Positions 27,590-36,743 of a DNA stretch of 64,000 bases are shown in pieces (position 1 is the first letter of the stretch; every line of letters begins with the position of its first letter). The notes beneath the pieces are model-generated. The model was not told the origin of the DNA, made no database searches, and saw nothing but the letters and a program-made list of their open reading frames with translations. This stretch comes from Salmonella enterica subsp. houtenae serovar Houten (GTDB taxonomy: Bacteria > Pseudomonadota > Gammaproteobacteria > Enterobacterales > Enterobacteriaceae), in contig LS483478.1 in the NCBI GenBank assembly GCA_900478215.1, positions 2,728,001-2,792,000 on the forward strand. The letters are read 5' to 3'. The position numbers were made by a program, and so were the translations under genes.

Positions 27590-28378
27590 TTAGCTGTATG
27601 CGTGCAGCGTTCTCTGACAGAGCGCCGAGCGCACGCAGTCGTCTTTGTTAAATCGCACTATCCCTACCATCTCATCTTCGTTAAAGCGGGCTAAGGCGTC
27701 GCTTAAACCTGACTGAATGTGTGCCGGCAAATCGCATTGGGTGATATCGCCATTGACAATGACCGTCACATTCTCTCCCAATCGCGTCAAAAACATTTTC
27801 ATTTGCGCCGCAGTCACATTTTGCGCCTCGTCGAGGATCACCACCGCATTTTCAAAAGTACGCCCACGCATATAGGCGAAAGGCGCAATTTCTACCTTAC
27901 CGATTTCCGGACGCAAGCAATATTGCATAAAGGAGGCGCCCAACCGTTTAAGCAGTACGTCATAGACGGGGCGAAAATAAGGCGCAAATTTTTCAGCAAT
28001 ATCACCGGGTAAAAAACCGAGATCTTCATCAGCCTGTAATACCGGGCGCGTCACGATGATCCTCTCAACGTCTTTATGAATCAACGCTTCCGCCGCCTTT
28101 GCCGCGCTAATCCATGTTTTTCCGCATCCGGCTTCGCCGGTTGCAAAAATAAGCTGTTTACTGTCGATAGCATTCAGATAATGCGCCTGTGCTTCATTTC
28201 GCGCCCTAATAGGCGAAGTATCACGACTATCGCGCGCCATGCCGATAGCTTCTACTCCACCCATCTGTACCAGTGACGTGACTGATTCTTCTTCACGTTG
28301 CTTGTGACTACGCGAATCTCGTCTTAACACACGCTTTGCTTCACGACGTGCTTTAATCACTGCTTTTTGTCTTCCCAT
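27590..28378 (-). CDS. phoH: Phosphate starvation-inducible ATPase PhoH
   Basis: A 262-residue cytoplasmic ATPase. The Walker A motif GEAGCGKT lies at residues 81-88, and Walker B is VVILDEAQN. It matches E. coli PhoH, a Pho-regulon protein of uncertain role thought to act on RNA. The start chosen, ATG at 28378 (MGRQKAVIKA), matches the core family. An out-of-phase ORF with a good ribosome site overlaps this start from upstream; a -1 shift inside the overlap would give a longer product (see findings). The efeUOB genes found beside phoH in E. coli are absent. Confidence 0.93.
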   Translation of the reverse strand: MGRQKAVIKARREAKRVLRRDSRSHKQREEESVTSLVQMGGVEAIGMARDSRDTSPIRARNEAQAHYLNAIDSKQLIFATGEAGCGKTWISAAKAAEALIHKDVERIIVTRPVLQADEDLGFLPGDIAEKFAPYFRPVYDVLLKRLGASFMQYCLRPEIGKVEIAPFAYMRGRTFENAVVILDEAQNVTAAQMKMFLTRLGENVTVIVNGDITQCDLPAHIQSGLSDALARFNEDEMVGIVRFNKDDCVRSALCQRTLHAYS

Positions 28379-28653
28379 GGATAGCACCTTGAGTTGTAGG
28401 TATACATCACCCGCGTTCTATTGAACGCGATTATGCGCACACACATCTGAGGGTTGGCTTCCTTGTAAGCCTTAGCTTGCTTTTTGAAACGACGCCACAC
28501 TCGGCTACGCGCACCAACTATGACATCAGAGATACGGGGAGTAACGGAAAAGATGAGAGATTTTAAGATGTCAAGACCACCGCCGGAGGGAGAACATCCG
28601 TATAGGGTGTTGTAACTACTGTAAACAATGCGTCCATTTGCGGACAATACCAT
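28357..28653 (-). CDS. ORF overlapping the phoH start (98 codons, uncertain)
   Basis: A 98-codon frame starts at an ATG with GGAG seven bases upstream and ends 22 bp inside phoH, in the -1-compatible phase. It begins MVLSANGRIVYSSYN and is basic in its second half (RRFKKQAKAYKEAN). I recognise no domain. It may be a translated leader coupled to phoH, the N-terminal part of a long PhoH form, or no protein at all. Confidence 0.4.
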   Translation of the reverse strand: MVLSANGRIVYSSYNTLYGCSPSGGGLDILKSLIFSVTPRISDVIVGARSRVWRRFKKQAKAYKEANPQMCVRIIAFNRTRVMYTYNSRCYPWEDKKQ

Positions 28654-29074
28654 TCGCGATCTCCATAGTGAGTTGCATCACTGCCGGGGAACTACCGCTG
28701 TTACTACTAAGTACAACACAAACCATCAAAAACGCAACAATATGATCACCAAAAACCAACAAAACATCATTGCATCACTGCCAGTCTCTTACAGAAAGAT
28801 GACACCACTATTTCACAGGGAGAACATTAAAAAATATAATCATCAGACTCTCCGGGTATTAATTCCGAAAGTATCCATAACCTATTGAATAGGCCACATG
28901 CATAAGGTTCAAATGGATAATTAACGTGCTCCTCTATATCGCCTCTAAGGCTGTATTTACTTAGCGAAATTTAGATCTCAGCGAGCTCAAGTTGAGCTCG
29001 CTGACGGCTACCTATAACACTGCGGAACGAGGAAAACACGCCCGACAGGCAATAACGCGCTATCGGGCATGAAG
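28654..29074. other. Intergenic region between phoH and putP
   Basis: About 420 bp with no supportable gene. It holds the phoH promoter on the left part and the 3' flank of putP on the right. A perfect 12-bp-arm inverted repeat lies at 28979-29003. Confidence 0.5.
28979..29003. repeat. Perfect inverted repeat, 12-bp arms, 1-base centre
   Basis: CAGCGAGCTCAA and TTGAGCTCGCTG flank a single G. It lies about 70 bp past the putP stop and has no T run, so it may be a protein site, a cruciform, or part of a weak terminator. Confidence 0.8.
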
Positions 29075-30583
29075 TTATTCCGCCTGTAGCTTCGACGGCG
29101 GCGCGGAATGATAATGCGCGTCCGCTTTTGCAAAGCGCTCCTGCATCGCTGCTGTCGGCGCTTTGCCAAGCAGGCTAAAGACGACGATCCCCATACTGCC
29201 GAAAATAAAGCCCGGTATAATTTCATACAGATCCAACCAGCCATACTGTTTCCAGACAATAACCGTGACCGCGCCGATGATCATTCCCGCCAGTGCGCCG
29301 TTACGTGTCATACGCGACCACATCACAGAAAACAAGACAACAGGTCCGAATGCCGCGCCGAATCCAGCCCAGGCGTAGCTCACCAGCCCCAGCACACGGT
29401 TATCGGGATTCGCCGCCAGCGCAATGGCTACCAGCGCTACCACCAACACCATTACTCGCCCTACCCATACCAGCTCTTGCTGGCTGGCGCTTTTACGCAG
29501 AAAAGCCTTATATAAATCTTCCGTAATCGCGCTGGAGCATACCAGCAACTGACAGCTCAACGTCGACATTACCGCCGCCAGGATAGCAGACAGCAGAACA
29601 CCGGCAACCCACGGGTTAAACAGGATCTGCGCCAGTTCAATAAATACGCGTTCTGAGTTTTGGTTTACCGCCCCGGCCAACGCTGGGTTATTGTTAAAGT
29701 ACGCAATCCCAAAAAAGCCCACCGCAACTGCGCCCGCCAGACACAGAATCATCCAGGTCATACTGATACGACGCGCATGAACAATACTGTGATGGGAATC
29801 CGCCGCCATAAAGCGCGCCAGGATATGCGGCTGACCGAAGTAACCCAGTCCCCAGCCCATCAGAGAAATAATGGCGACAAAATTCAGCCCCTTGAGCATA
29901 TCGACATTCTCGATGCTCTTTTGCTTGATCACCTCCAGCGACTCGCTAAAACCGCCTACGCCGACGATCACCATCACCGGCGTCAGGATTAACGCAAAAA
30001 TCATCAGGCTGGCCTGAACGGTGTCCGTCCAGCTAACGGCAAGGAACCCGCCGATAAACGTATAAATGATGGTTGCCGCAGCCCCCGCCCACAGTGCGGT
30101 TTCATAGCTCATCCCGAAGGTGCTTTCGAACAGTCGCGCCCCAGCGACAATACCTGACGCGCAATAGATAGTGAAAAACAGCAGAATGACCAACGCGGAA
30201 ATAATACGCAGGACCCGGCTTTTATCCTCAAATCGACCGGTGAAATAATCCGGCAGCGTGAGCGCATTATTGTTAAATTCGGTATGCACGCGCAGACGTC
30301 CGGCCACCAGCTTCCAGTTAATCCATGCGCCTAACGTCAGGCCAATGGCGATCCAGCTTTCAGAGATCCCCGACAGAAAGATAGCGCCAGGCAGCCCCAT
30401 TAACAGCCAGCCGCTCATATCCGACGCGCCGGCAGATAAAGCCGTAACAAACGGCCCAAGACTGCGACCGCCAAGAATATAGTCATCAAAATTTTTGGTT
30501 GAGCGCCATGCGATAAACCCAATCAATAACATGCCCAAAATATAGACACAGAATGTCACCAACATCGGTGTGCTAATAGCCAT
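29075..30583 (-). CDS. putP: Sodium/proline symporter PutP
   Basis: A 502-residue SSS-family symporter with 13 membrane segments; DDYILGGRSLGPF and SAGASDMSGWLLMGLPGA are the sodium/proline-site regions. It matches E. coli PutP nearly throughout. The frame includes one earlier TTG, but the ATG at 30583 has GGAG seven bases upstream. It is divergent from putA, and the shared control region carries PutA operator motifs. Confidence 0.96.
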   Translation of the reverse strand: MAISTPMLVTFCVYILGMLLIGFIAWRSTKNFDDYILGGRSLGPFVTALSAGASDMSGWLLMGLPGAIFLSGISESWIAIGLTLGAWINWKLVAGRLRVHTEFNNNALTLPDYFTGRFEDKSRVLRIISALVILLFFTIYCASGIVAGARLFESTFGMSYETALWAGAAATIIYTFIGGFLAVSWTDTVQASLMIFALILTPVMVIVGVGGFSESLEVIKQKSIENVDMLKGLNFVAIISLMGWGLGYFGQPHILARFMAADSHHSIVHARRISMTWMILCLAGAVAVGFFGIAYFNNNPALAGAVNQNSERVFIELAQILFNPWVAGVLLSAILAAVMSTLSCQLLVCSSAITEDLYKAFLRKSASQQELVWVGRVMVLVVALVAIALAANPDNRVLGLVSYAWAGFGAAFGPVVLFSVMWSRMTRNGALAGMIIGAVTVIVWKQYGWLDLYEIIPGFIFGSMGIVVFSLLGKAPTAAMQERFAKADAHYHSAPPSKLQAE

Positions 30584-31003
30584 CAAGTTCTCCAGATTTA
30601 TTTATTGGCACTACCGTAGCGTGCCGTTTTGTACCCTGCCGGAACGTGGCAACGGTGTTTATGTTTACCAGGGCGACCGTATCCTGCCGGAAGCGGTGGT
30701 TATTCACAATCGATTTAACACACCATTTACATCAAATTTGATTACAGGGGGATACTATTTTTCTCCAGGTTGCACTCTCTCACATTTTTTGCGGTTGCAC
30801 CTTTTAAAAGTGTTAACTACCGCAGAGAAAATAAATCCAGATTGTTTTCCCGCCAAACTCACTCTTTCTTTTTTTAACAATTTATTCATTTTTAAGCTTG
30901 CAACGTAGGTCACATTTAACGCGGTTGCACAAAGTTGCAACATGGTAGATATTTTCCGCTAACTATCAGTTAGCAGATATAGCGAACAACAGGAGCAGAT
31001 GGT
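30584..31003. promoter_or_regulatory. putP/putA control region with GTTGCA operator motifs
   Basis: 420 bp between the divergent put genes. The PutA ribbon-helix-helix recognises GTTGCA as known for E. coli. Copies occur at 30769-30774, 30794-30799, 30924-30929 and 30934-30939 on the plus strand, and as TGCAAC (minus strand) at 30899-30904 and 30936-30941; the last overlaps to form the palindrome GTTGCAAC. This fits autogenous repression of both genes in the absence of proline. Confidence 0.85.
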
Positions 31004-34000
31004 ATGGGAACCACCACGATGGGGGTTAAGCTGGACGACGCCACGCGCGAGCGGATCAAAACGGCCGCCTCGCGTATCGATCGCACACCGCACTGGTTAA
31101 TTAAACAGGCGATCTTTAGTTATCTGGACAAACTGGAAAATAGCGATACGTTGCCGGAGTTGCCGGCGTTGTTTGCCGGCGCGGCAAATGAAAGCGAGGA
31201 GCCGACCGCGCCGCAGGATGAGCCGCATCAGCCCTTTCTGGAGTTTGCCGAACAGATCCTTCCTCAATCCGTCTCTCGCGCCGCCATCACTGCCGCCTGG
31301 CGCCGCCCGGAAACCGATGCGGTGTCAATGCTAATGGAACAGGCTCGCCTGTCGCCGCCTGTCGCTGAACAGGCGCATAAACTGGCGTATCAACTGGCGG
31401 AGAAATTACGCAATCAAAAATCCGCCAGCGGTCGCGCGGGTATGGTGCAAGGCCTGTTACAGGAGTTTTCCCTCTCTTCACAAGAAGGCGTAGCGCTGAT
31501 GTGTCTGGCGGAAGCGCTGCTGCGTATTCCCGACAAAGCGACGCGCGATGCGTTAATTCGCGACAAAATCAGTAATGGCAACTGGCAGTCGCATATTGGC
31601 CGTAGCCCGTCGCTGTTTGTAAACGCCGCCACCTGGGGGCTGCTCTTTACTGGCCGACTGGTCTCAACGCATAACGAAGCCAATCTTTCGCGCTCGCTGA
31701 ACCGCATTATCGGCAAGAGCGGCGAACCGTTAATCCGCAAAGGCGTCGACATGGCGATGCGTTTAATGGGCGAGCAGTTCGTTACCGGCGAAACCATTGC
31801 TCAGGCGCTGGCGAATGCCCGAAAACTGGAAGAGAAAGGGTTCCGCTATTCTTACGATATGCTGGGCGAAGCCGCGTTAACCGCCGCCGATGCGCAGGCC
31901 TATATGGTCTCTTACCAGCAGGCGATTCATGCCATCGGCAAAGCGTCTAACGGTCGCGGTATTTACGAAGGGCCAGGCATCTCGATTAAGCTGTCCGCCC
32001 TGCATCCGCGCTATAGCCGCGCGCAATACGATCGGGTAATGGAGGAGCTTTATCCGCGCCTGAAATCCCTGACGCTGCTGGCGCGTCAGTATGATATCGG
32101 TCTCAATATCGACGCCGAAGAGGCGGATCGTCTGGAGATCTCGCTCGATTTGCTGGAAAAACTCTGTTTCGAACCCGAACTGGCGGGCTGGAACGGCATT
32201 GGCTTTGTGATTCAGGCTTACCAGAAACGCTGCCCGCTGGTCATTGATTATTTAGTCGATCTGGCCTCCCGTAGCCGCCGTCGGCTGATGATTCGTCTGG
32301 TGAAAGGCGCCTACTGGGATAGCGAAATCAAACGCGCGCAAATGGAAGGGCTGGAAGGCTATCCGGTTTATACCCGCAAAGTGTATACCGATGTCTCTTA
32401 TCTGGCCTGCGCGAAAAAACTGCTCGCTGTACCTAATCTGATTTACCCGCAGTTTGCGACCCATAACGCCCATACTCTGGCGGCGATTTATCATCTGGCC
32501 GGGCAAAATTACTATCCGGGCCAGTACGAATTCCAGTGCCTGCACGGCATGGGAGAACCGTTGTATGAACAGGTCACCGGTAAAGTGGCGGACGGAAAAC
32601 TTAACCGTCCCTGCCGTATTTACGCGCCGGTGGGAACACACGAAACCCTGCTGGCCTATCTGGTACGACGCCTGCTGGAAAACGGCGCCAACACCTCTTT
32701 TGTCAACCGCATCGCCGATGCCACCCTACCGCTCGATGAACTGGTGGCGGACCCGGTCGAGACCGTGGAAAAACTGGCGCAGCAGGAAGGTCAGGCTGGC
32801 ATACCACATCCGAAAATTCCGCTGCCGCGCGATCTGTACGGCGAAGGCCGGATAAACTCCGCCGGACTTGATTTAGCGAATGAACATCGCCTCGCCTCGC
32901 TTTCTTCTGCCCTGTTAAGCAACGCCACGCAAAAATGGCAGGCCAGGCCTATGCTGGAACAACCGGTGGCCGACGGTGAGATGACGCCGGTTATCAACCC
33001 GGCGGAACCGAAAGATATTGTCGGCTGGGGACGCGAAGCGACAGAAAGCGAAGTTGAACAGGCATTGCAAAACGCAGTCAATCAGGCGCCGGTGTGGTTT
33101 GCGACGCCGCCGCAAGAACGCGCCGCCATTTTGCAGCGGGCGGCGGTATTGATGGAAGACCAAATGCAGCAGCTTATTGGCCTATTGGTGCGTGAAGCGG
33201 GGAAAACGTTCAGCAACGCCATTGCCGAAGTACGCGAAGCGGTAGACTTCCTCCATTATTATGCCGGTCAAGTACGTGACGATTTCGATAACGAAACGCA
33301 TCGCCCGTTAGGGCCGGTGATCTGCATCAGTCCGTGGAACTTCCCGCTGGCCATTTTTACCGGCCAGATCGCCGCCGCGCTGGCGGCAGGCAACAGCGTT
33401 CTGGCGAAACCAGCAGAGCAGACATCGCTGATTGCCGCCCAGGGCATTGCTATTCTGCTGGAAGCGGGCGTACCACCGGGCGTCGTGCAACTGTTACCGG
33501 GACGGGGAGAAACCGTCGGCGCCCAGCTTACCGCCGATGCGCGGGTACGCGGGGTGATGTTTACCGGTTCCACGGAGGTGGCGACGCTACTGCAACGCAA
33601 CATCGCCACGCGTCTTGACGCCCAAGGGCGTCCTATCCCATTGATTGCGGAAACCGGCGGTATGAACGCTATGATTGTCGACTCTTCCGCGCTCACCGAG
33701 CAGGTTGTCGTGGATGTGCTGGCTTCCGCTTTCGACAGCGCCGGACAACGCTGTTCCGCGCTCCGCGTGCTGTGTTTGCAGGACGATATCGCCGAACATA
33801 CGCTGAAAATGCTACGCGGCGCGATGGCGGAGTGTCGGATGGGGAATCCAGTCCGTCTGACGACCGATATCGGCCCGGTGATCGATAGCGAGGCCAAAGC
33901 CAACATTGAACGTCATATCCAGACGATGCGCGCCAAAGGCCGCCCGGTTTTCCAGGCCGCGCGTGAAAACAGCGATGACGCGGAGGAGTGGCAGACCGGT

Positions 34001-34966
34001 ACGTTTGTTATGCCAACGCTTATTGAGCTGGAAAACGTCGCGGAACTGGAGAAAGAGATCTTCGGGCCCGTGCTGCACGTCGTGCGCTATAACCGTAACC
34101 ATCTGGCGGAGCTTATCGATCAGATTAACGCTTCCGGCTACGGGCTAACGCTGGGCGTACATACCCGTATTGATGAAACCATTGCGCAAGTCACCGGTTC
34201 CGCCCATGTCGGCAACCTGTACGTTAACCGTAATATGGTGGGCGCGGTCGTCGGCGTCCAGCCGTTTGGCGGCGAGGGCCTGTCAGGAACCGGGCCAAAA
34301 GCGGGAGGACCGCTCTATCTCTACCGCCTGCTGGCACACCGCCCGCCCAATGCGCTCAATACAACGCTTGCGCGTCAGGATGCGCGTTACCCGGTAGATG
34401 CGCAGCTTAAAACCACGCTACTCGCGCCGTTGACCGCCCTGACGCAATGGGCAGCGGATCGCCCGGCGCTACAGACGCTCTGCCAACAATTCGCCGATCT
34501 GGCGCAGGCCGGCACGCAGCGCCTGCTACCGGGGCCGACCGGGGAGCGCAATACCTGGACGTTGTTGCCGCGTGAACGGGTATTATGCCTGGCTGATGAT
34601 GAACAGGACGCGCTGGCGCAGCTTGCCGCCGTTCTCGCCGTCGGCAGTCAGGCGCTATGGCCGGACGACGCCTTCCACCGCGATCTGGTGAAACGCCTCC
34701 CCGCCGCCGTCACGGCGCGTGTCCAGTTTGCGAAAGCGGAAACGCTGATGACGCAGCCGTTTGACGCAGTGATTTTCCACGGCGACTCCGACAAGCTGCG
34801 AACCGTGTGCGAAGCCGTCGCCGCTCGCGAAGGCGCGATAGTATCGGTACAGGGGTTCGCTCGCGGCGAAAGCAATATACTGCTGGAACGGCTCTATATT
34901 GAACGTTCGCTGAGCGTAAACACAGCCGCCGCTGGCGGTAATGCCAGCCTGATGACAATTGGCTAA
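31004..34966 (+). CDS. putA: Trifunctional proline catabolism protein PutA
   Basis: A 1320-residue protein, the full family length. Residues 1-47 form a ribbon-helix-helix repressor domain (TTTMGVKLDDATRERIK). Roughly 260-610 is the FAD proline dehydrogenase barrel and 650-1130 the NAD-dependent P5C dehydrogenase, with Cys917 (GQRCSALR) as nucleophile; a regulatory C-terminal domain follows. It oxidises proline to glutamate at the membrane, and represses putA and putP when proline is absent. A terminator follows the stop codon. Confidence 0.97.
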   Translation: MGTTTMGVKLDDATRERIKTAASRIDRTPHWLIKQAIFSYLDKLENSDTLPELPALFAGAANESEEPTAPQDEPHQPFLEFAEQILPQSVSRAAITAAWRRPETDAVSMLMEQARLSPPVAEQAHKLAYQLAEKLRNQKSASGRAGMVQGLLQEFSLSSQEGVALMCLAEALLRIPDKATRDALIRDKISNGNWQSHIGRSPSLFVNAATWGLLFTGRLVSTHNEANLSRSLNRIIGKSGEPLIRKGVDMAMRLMGEQFVTGETIAQALANARKLEEKGFRYSYDMLGEAALTAADAQAYMVSYQQAIHAIGKASNGRGIYEGPGISIKLSALHPRYSRAQYDRVMEELYPRLKSLTLLARQYDIGLNIDAEEADRLEISLDLLEKLCFEPELAGWNGIGFVIQAYQKRCPLVIDYLVDLASRSRRRLMIRLVKGAYWDSEIKRAQMEGLEGYPVYTRKVYTDVSYLACAKKLLAVPNLIYPQFATHNAHTLAAIYHLAGQNYYPGQYEFQCLHGMGEPLYEQVTGKVADGKLNRPCRIYAPVGTHETLLAYLVRRLLENGANTSFVNRIADATLPLDELVADPVETVEKLAQQEGQAGIPHPKIPLPRDLYGEGRINSAGLDLANEHRLASLSSALLSNATQKWQARPMLEQPVADGEMTPVINPAEPKDIVGWGREATESEVEQALQNAVNQAPVWFATPPQERAAILQRAAVLMEDQMQQLIGLLVREAGKTFSNAIAEVREAVDFLHYYAGQVRDDFDNETHRPLGPVICISPWNFPLAIFTGQIAAALAAGNSVLAKPAEQTSLIAAQGIAILLEAGVPPGVVQLLPGRGETVGAQLTADARVRGVMFTGSTEVATLLQRNIATRLDAQGRPIPLIAETGGMNAMIVDSSALTEQVVVDVLASAFDSAGQRCSALRVLCLQDDIAEHTLKMLRGAMAECRMGNPVRLTTDIGPVIDSEAKANIERHIQTMRAKGRPVFQAARENSDDAEEWQTGTFVMPTLIELENVAELEKEIFGPVLHVVRYNRNHLAELIDQINASGYGLTLGVHTRIDETIAQVTGSAHVGNLYVNRNMVGAVVGVQPFGGEGLSGTGPKAGGPLYLYRLLAHRPPNALNTTLARQDARYPVDAQLKTTLLAPLTALTQWAADRPALQTLCQQFADLAQAGTQRLLPGPTGERNTWTLLPRERVLCLADDEQDALAQLAAVLAVGSQALWPDDAFHRDLVKRLPAAVTARVQFAKAETLMTQPFDAVIFHGDSDKLRTVCEAVAAREGAIVSVQGFARGESNILLERLYIERSLSVNTAAAGGNASLMTIG

Positions 34967-34980
34967 TACTGTGGTTAATT

Positions 34981-35005
34981 AAGGCTCCGTCAATGGAGCC
35001 TTTTT
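34981..35005 (+). terminator. Terminator of putA
   Basis: An 8-bp stem (AAGGCTCC / GGAGCCTT) with a 6-base loop runs into a T tract, 14 bp after the putA stop. Confidence 0.85.
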
Positions 35006-35024
35006 ACTCGCGTCAGAGGACCGT

Positions 35025-35420
35025 ATGAAACGAATTTTCCTTACCTGCGCTGCGTTGTTGTTCAGCAGTCAGGCGTTGGCCGATGAGTGTGCGAGCGCCA
35101 GTACGCAGTTGGAAATGAATCGCTGCGCCGCCGCGCAATACCAGGCGGCAGATAAAAAGCTGAACGAAACCTATCAAAGCGCGATTAAACGTGCGCAACC
35201 GCCGCAGCGCGAGCTGTTACAAAAAGCGCAGGTTGCATGGATTGCCCTGCGGGACGCCGATTGCGCGCTGATTCGTTCAGGTACGGAGGGCGGCAGCGCT
35301 CAACCCATGATCGCCAGCCAGTGCCTGACCGATAAAACGAACGAACGCGAAGCGTTTTTAGCCTCGCTGTTGCAATGTGAAGAGGGTGATTTGAGCTGCC
35401 CACTGCCGCCTTCCGGTTAA
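35025..35420 (+). CDS. Periplasmic LprI-like protein (DUF1311)
   Basis: A 131-residue protein with a 19-residue signal peptide ending ALA. The mature part has the DUF1311/LprI pattern: an early Cys (DECASAS), ME/NRCAA and LNETY, and paired cysteines later (DADCALIRSG, ASQCL, LLQCEEGDLSC). LprI-type domains inhibit lysozyme in some bacteria; that role here is only a family suggestion. Its TAA overlaps the rutR stop from the other strand by two bases. E. coli K-12 has no gene at this position as far as I recall. Confidence 0.8.
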   Translation: MKRIFLTCAALLFSSQALADECASASTQLEMNRCAAAQYQAADKKLNETYQSAIKRAQPPQRELLQKAQVAWIALRDADCALIRSGTEGGSAQPMIASQCLTDKTNEREAFLASLLQCEEGDLSCPLPPSG

Positions 35421-36055
35421 CGCACCCGAATCCCTTCAATAATAATGCGCTGAACGCTTTCGACCGTTTGGTTGAAAAAGGCGTCATCATGAAGCGTCGC
35501 GCCGGTTACCGCTTCAACCTGAGGGGCAAAATCGGCGTAATGCTGTGTGGTGGCCCAAATCATGAAGATCAGATGGTGCGGGGAGACGGGCGCCAGTTTC
35601 CCGCAGTGCACCCATCCGGCAATCAGCGCTGATTTTTCATCTATCAGAGCTTTTAGATCGCCGGTTAGTTCATCCATTAAGAGCGGCGCGCCCGCCAGCA
35701 TCTCCATACAGAATAGCCGCGACGCCTGCGGATAATCACGCGAAACTTCCAGCTTGAGACGAATATACTCTTTGATGGCCTCCAGAGGGGAAAACTCTGC
35801 GCGAAACGCCTTGAGCGGCGCCAGCCAGACATCCAGGATCTGTCGCATTACCGCAACATACAGCGCCTCTTTCGAGGGATAATAATAAAGCAGATTGGTT
35901 TTGGAGACGCCTGCCCGCTCGGCGACCTGCTCAAGACGCGCGCCATGAATGCCATACTGGGAAAAAACAGCAAGCGCGGCAGTTAAGATAAGCTGCCGTT
36001 TTGCACTGGCGGCCTGCGAACGTTTCCCGATTTTTTTCTCTGTGCGTTGCGACAT
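35417..36055 (-). CDS. rutR: TetR-family pyrimidine regulator RutR
   Basis: A 212-residue TetR regulator; the N-terminal helix-turn-helix ends GVSKTNLLYYYPSKEALY. It matches E. coli RutR along its length, including the ligand domain (LFCMEMLAGAPLLMDELTGDLK). RutR senses uracil or thymine and controls the rut operon and carAB. The rutABCDEFG operon that it faces in E. coli is absent; ymdF lies there instead. The start at 36055 (MSQRTEKK) is favoured by alignment to the family. Confidence 0.93.
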   Translation of the reverse strand: MSQRTEKKIGKRSQAASAKRQLILTAALAVFSQYGIHGARLEQVAERAGVSKTNLLYYYPSKEALYVAVMRQILDVWLAPLKAFRAEFSPLEAIKEYIRLKLEVSRDYPQASRLFCMEMLAGAPLLMDELTGDLKALIDEKSALIAGWVHCGKLAPVSPHHLIFMIWATTQHYADFAPQVEAVTGATLHDDAFFNQTVESVQRIIIEGIRVR

Positions 36056-36103
36056 GCGCCCTCTCCTTTTCGTCAGGACGCAAGCATACCAAATCCGGCT
36101 TAT

Positions 36104-36132
36104 AAACAAAAAAACCGCCGGAGATCCGGCGG
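36104..36132 (-). terminator. Terminator of ymdF
   Basis: On the minus strand CCGCCGG-ATCT-CCGGCGG is followed by seven T. It lies between ymdF and rutR and should separate their transcripts. Confidence 0.8.
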
Positions 36133-36191
36133 CGGTGGCGCATGACGCTTCTTAACGCGAAACACTAAGCATCTTGCTGTTGTGACGCAGG

Positions 36192-36359
36192 CTAGCTATT
36201 ACGGTTACTGCTTTTACCCCCTTTTTTGCCTGCTTCGGATGCACGCTGTGGGTCATTCTTAAAATTGCCCCCGCTGTGCTGGCCACCTTTACGACCTGCT
36301 TCTGATGCTCTTTCGCGGTCTTCCGCAAAATTACCGGAACCGCCACGATGGTTTGCCAT
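36192..36359 (-). CDS. ymdF: KGG-motif stress protein YmdF
   Basis: A 55-residue, Gly/Lys-rich, hydrophilic protein. It contains two copies of the RASEAGRKGG / RASEAGKKGG motif that defines the stress-induced KGG (YciG/GsiB-like) family, and begins MANHRGGSGNFAED like E. coli YmdF. The function is unknown; related proteins are RpoS-dependent. A GGAGG ribosome site lies upstream of the ATG and a terminator downstream. Confidence 0.9.
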   Translation of the reverse strand: MANHRGGSGNFAEDRERASEAGRKGGQHSGGNFKNDPQRASEAGKKGGKSSNRNS

Positions 36360-36743
36360 TACTGACCTCCGTCATAGAGTAGACATCATATTGCATAGGT
36401 AGTGAGGAGTATCTCCTCGCGCAGCGTATGAACGATGCCATCAGTAACGCCGCGTAATATTAAGCGTAGTGAAAAACGCCGTGGTATGCCGCTTACCGAA
36501 ATATTCTGCAACATCAGAAGCCGAATACGCAGAATAATAACCACAAGAAATAAATAAGTTATTCTTATATTTAGTAAAATCAAAGCGCTTAAAAATGTAT
36601 CATTTTGCAACAAAGGTCGCCAAATTAATTATTGTTATAAATCAAAGAAATGGCACTGAAATTTGCACTCTTCACAGGAGGGCATATCTTTAAATAGACG
36701 TAGCGAATCGCTACACGCCTGATTAATCTGAGGAGTAGTATCA
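36360..36743. other. Divergent intergenic region ymdF / wrbA
   Basis: 384 bp carrying the promoters of ymdF (left) and wrbA (right). Both genes are stationary-phase type in E. coli. No gene or structured RNA could be supported. Confidence 0.5.

Noticed and set aside
33268..33906. 212-codon minus-strand ORF
   Set aside because: Antisense to the P5C dehydrogenase part of putA; no independent evidence.
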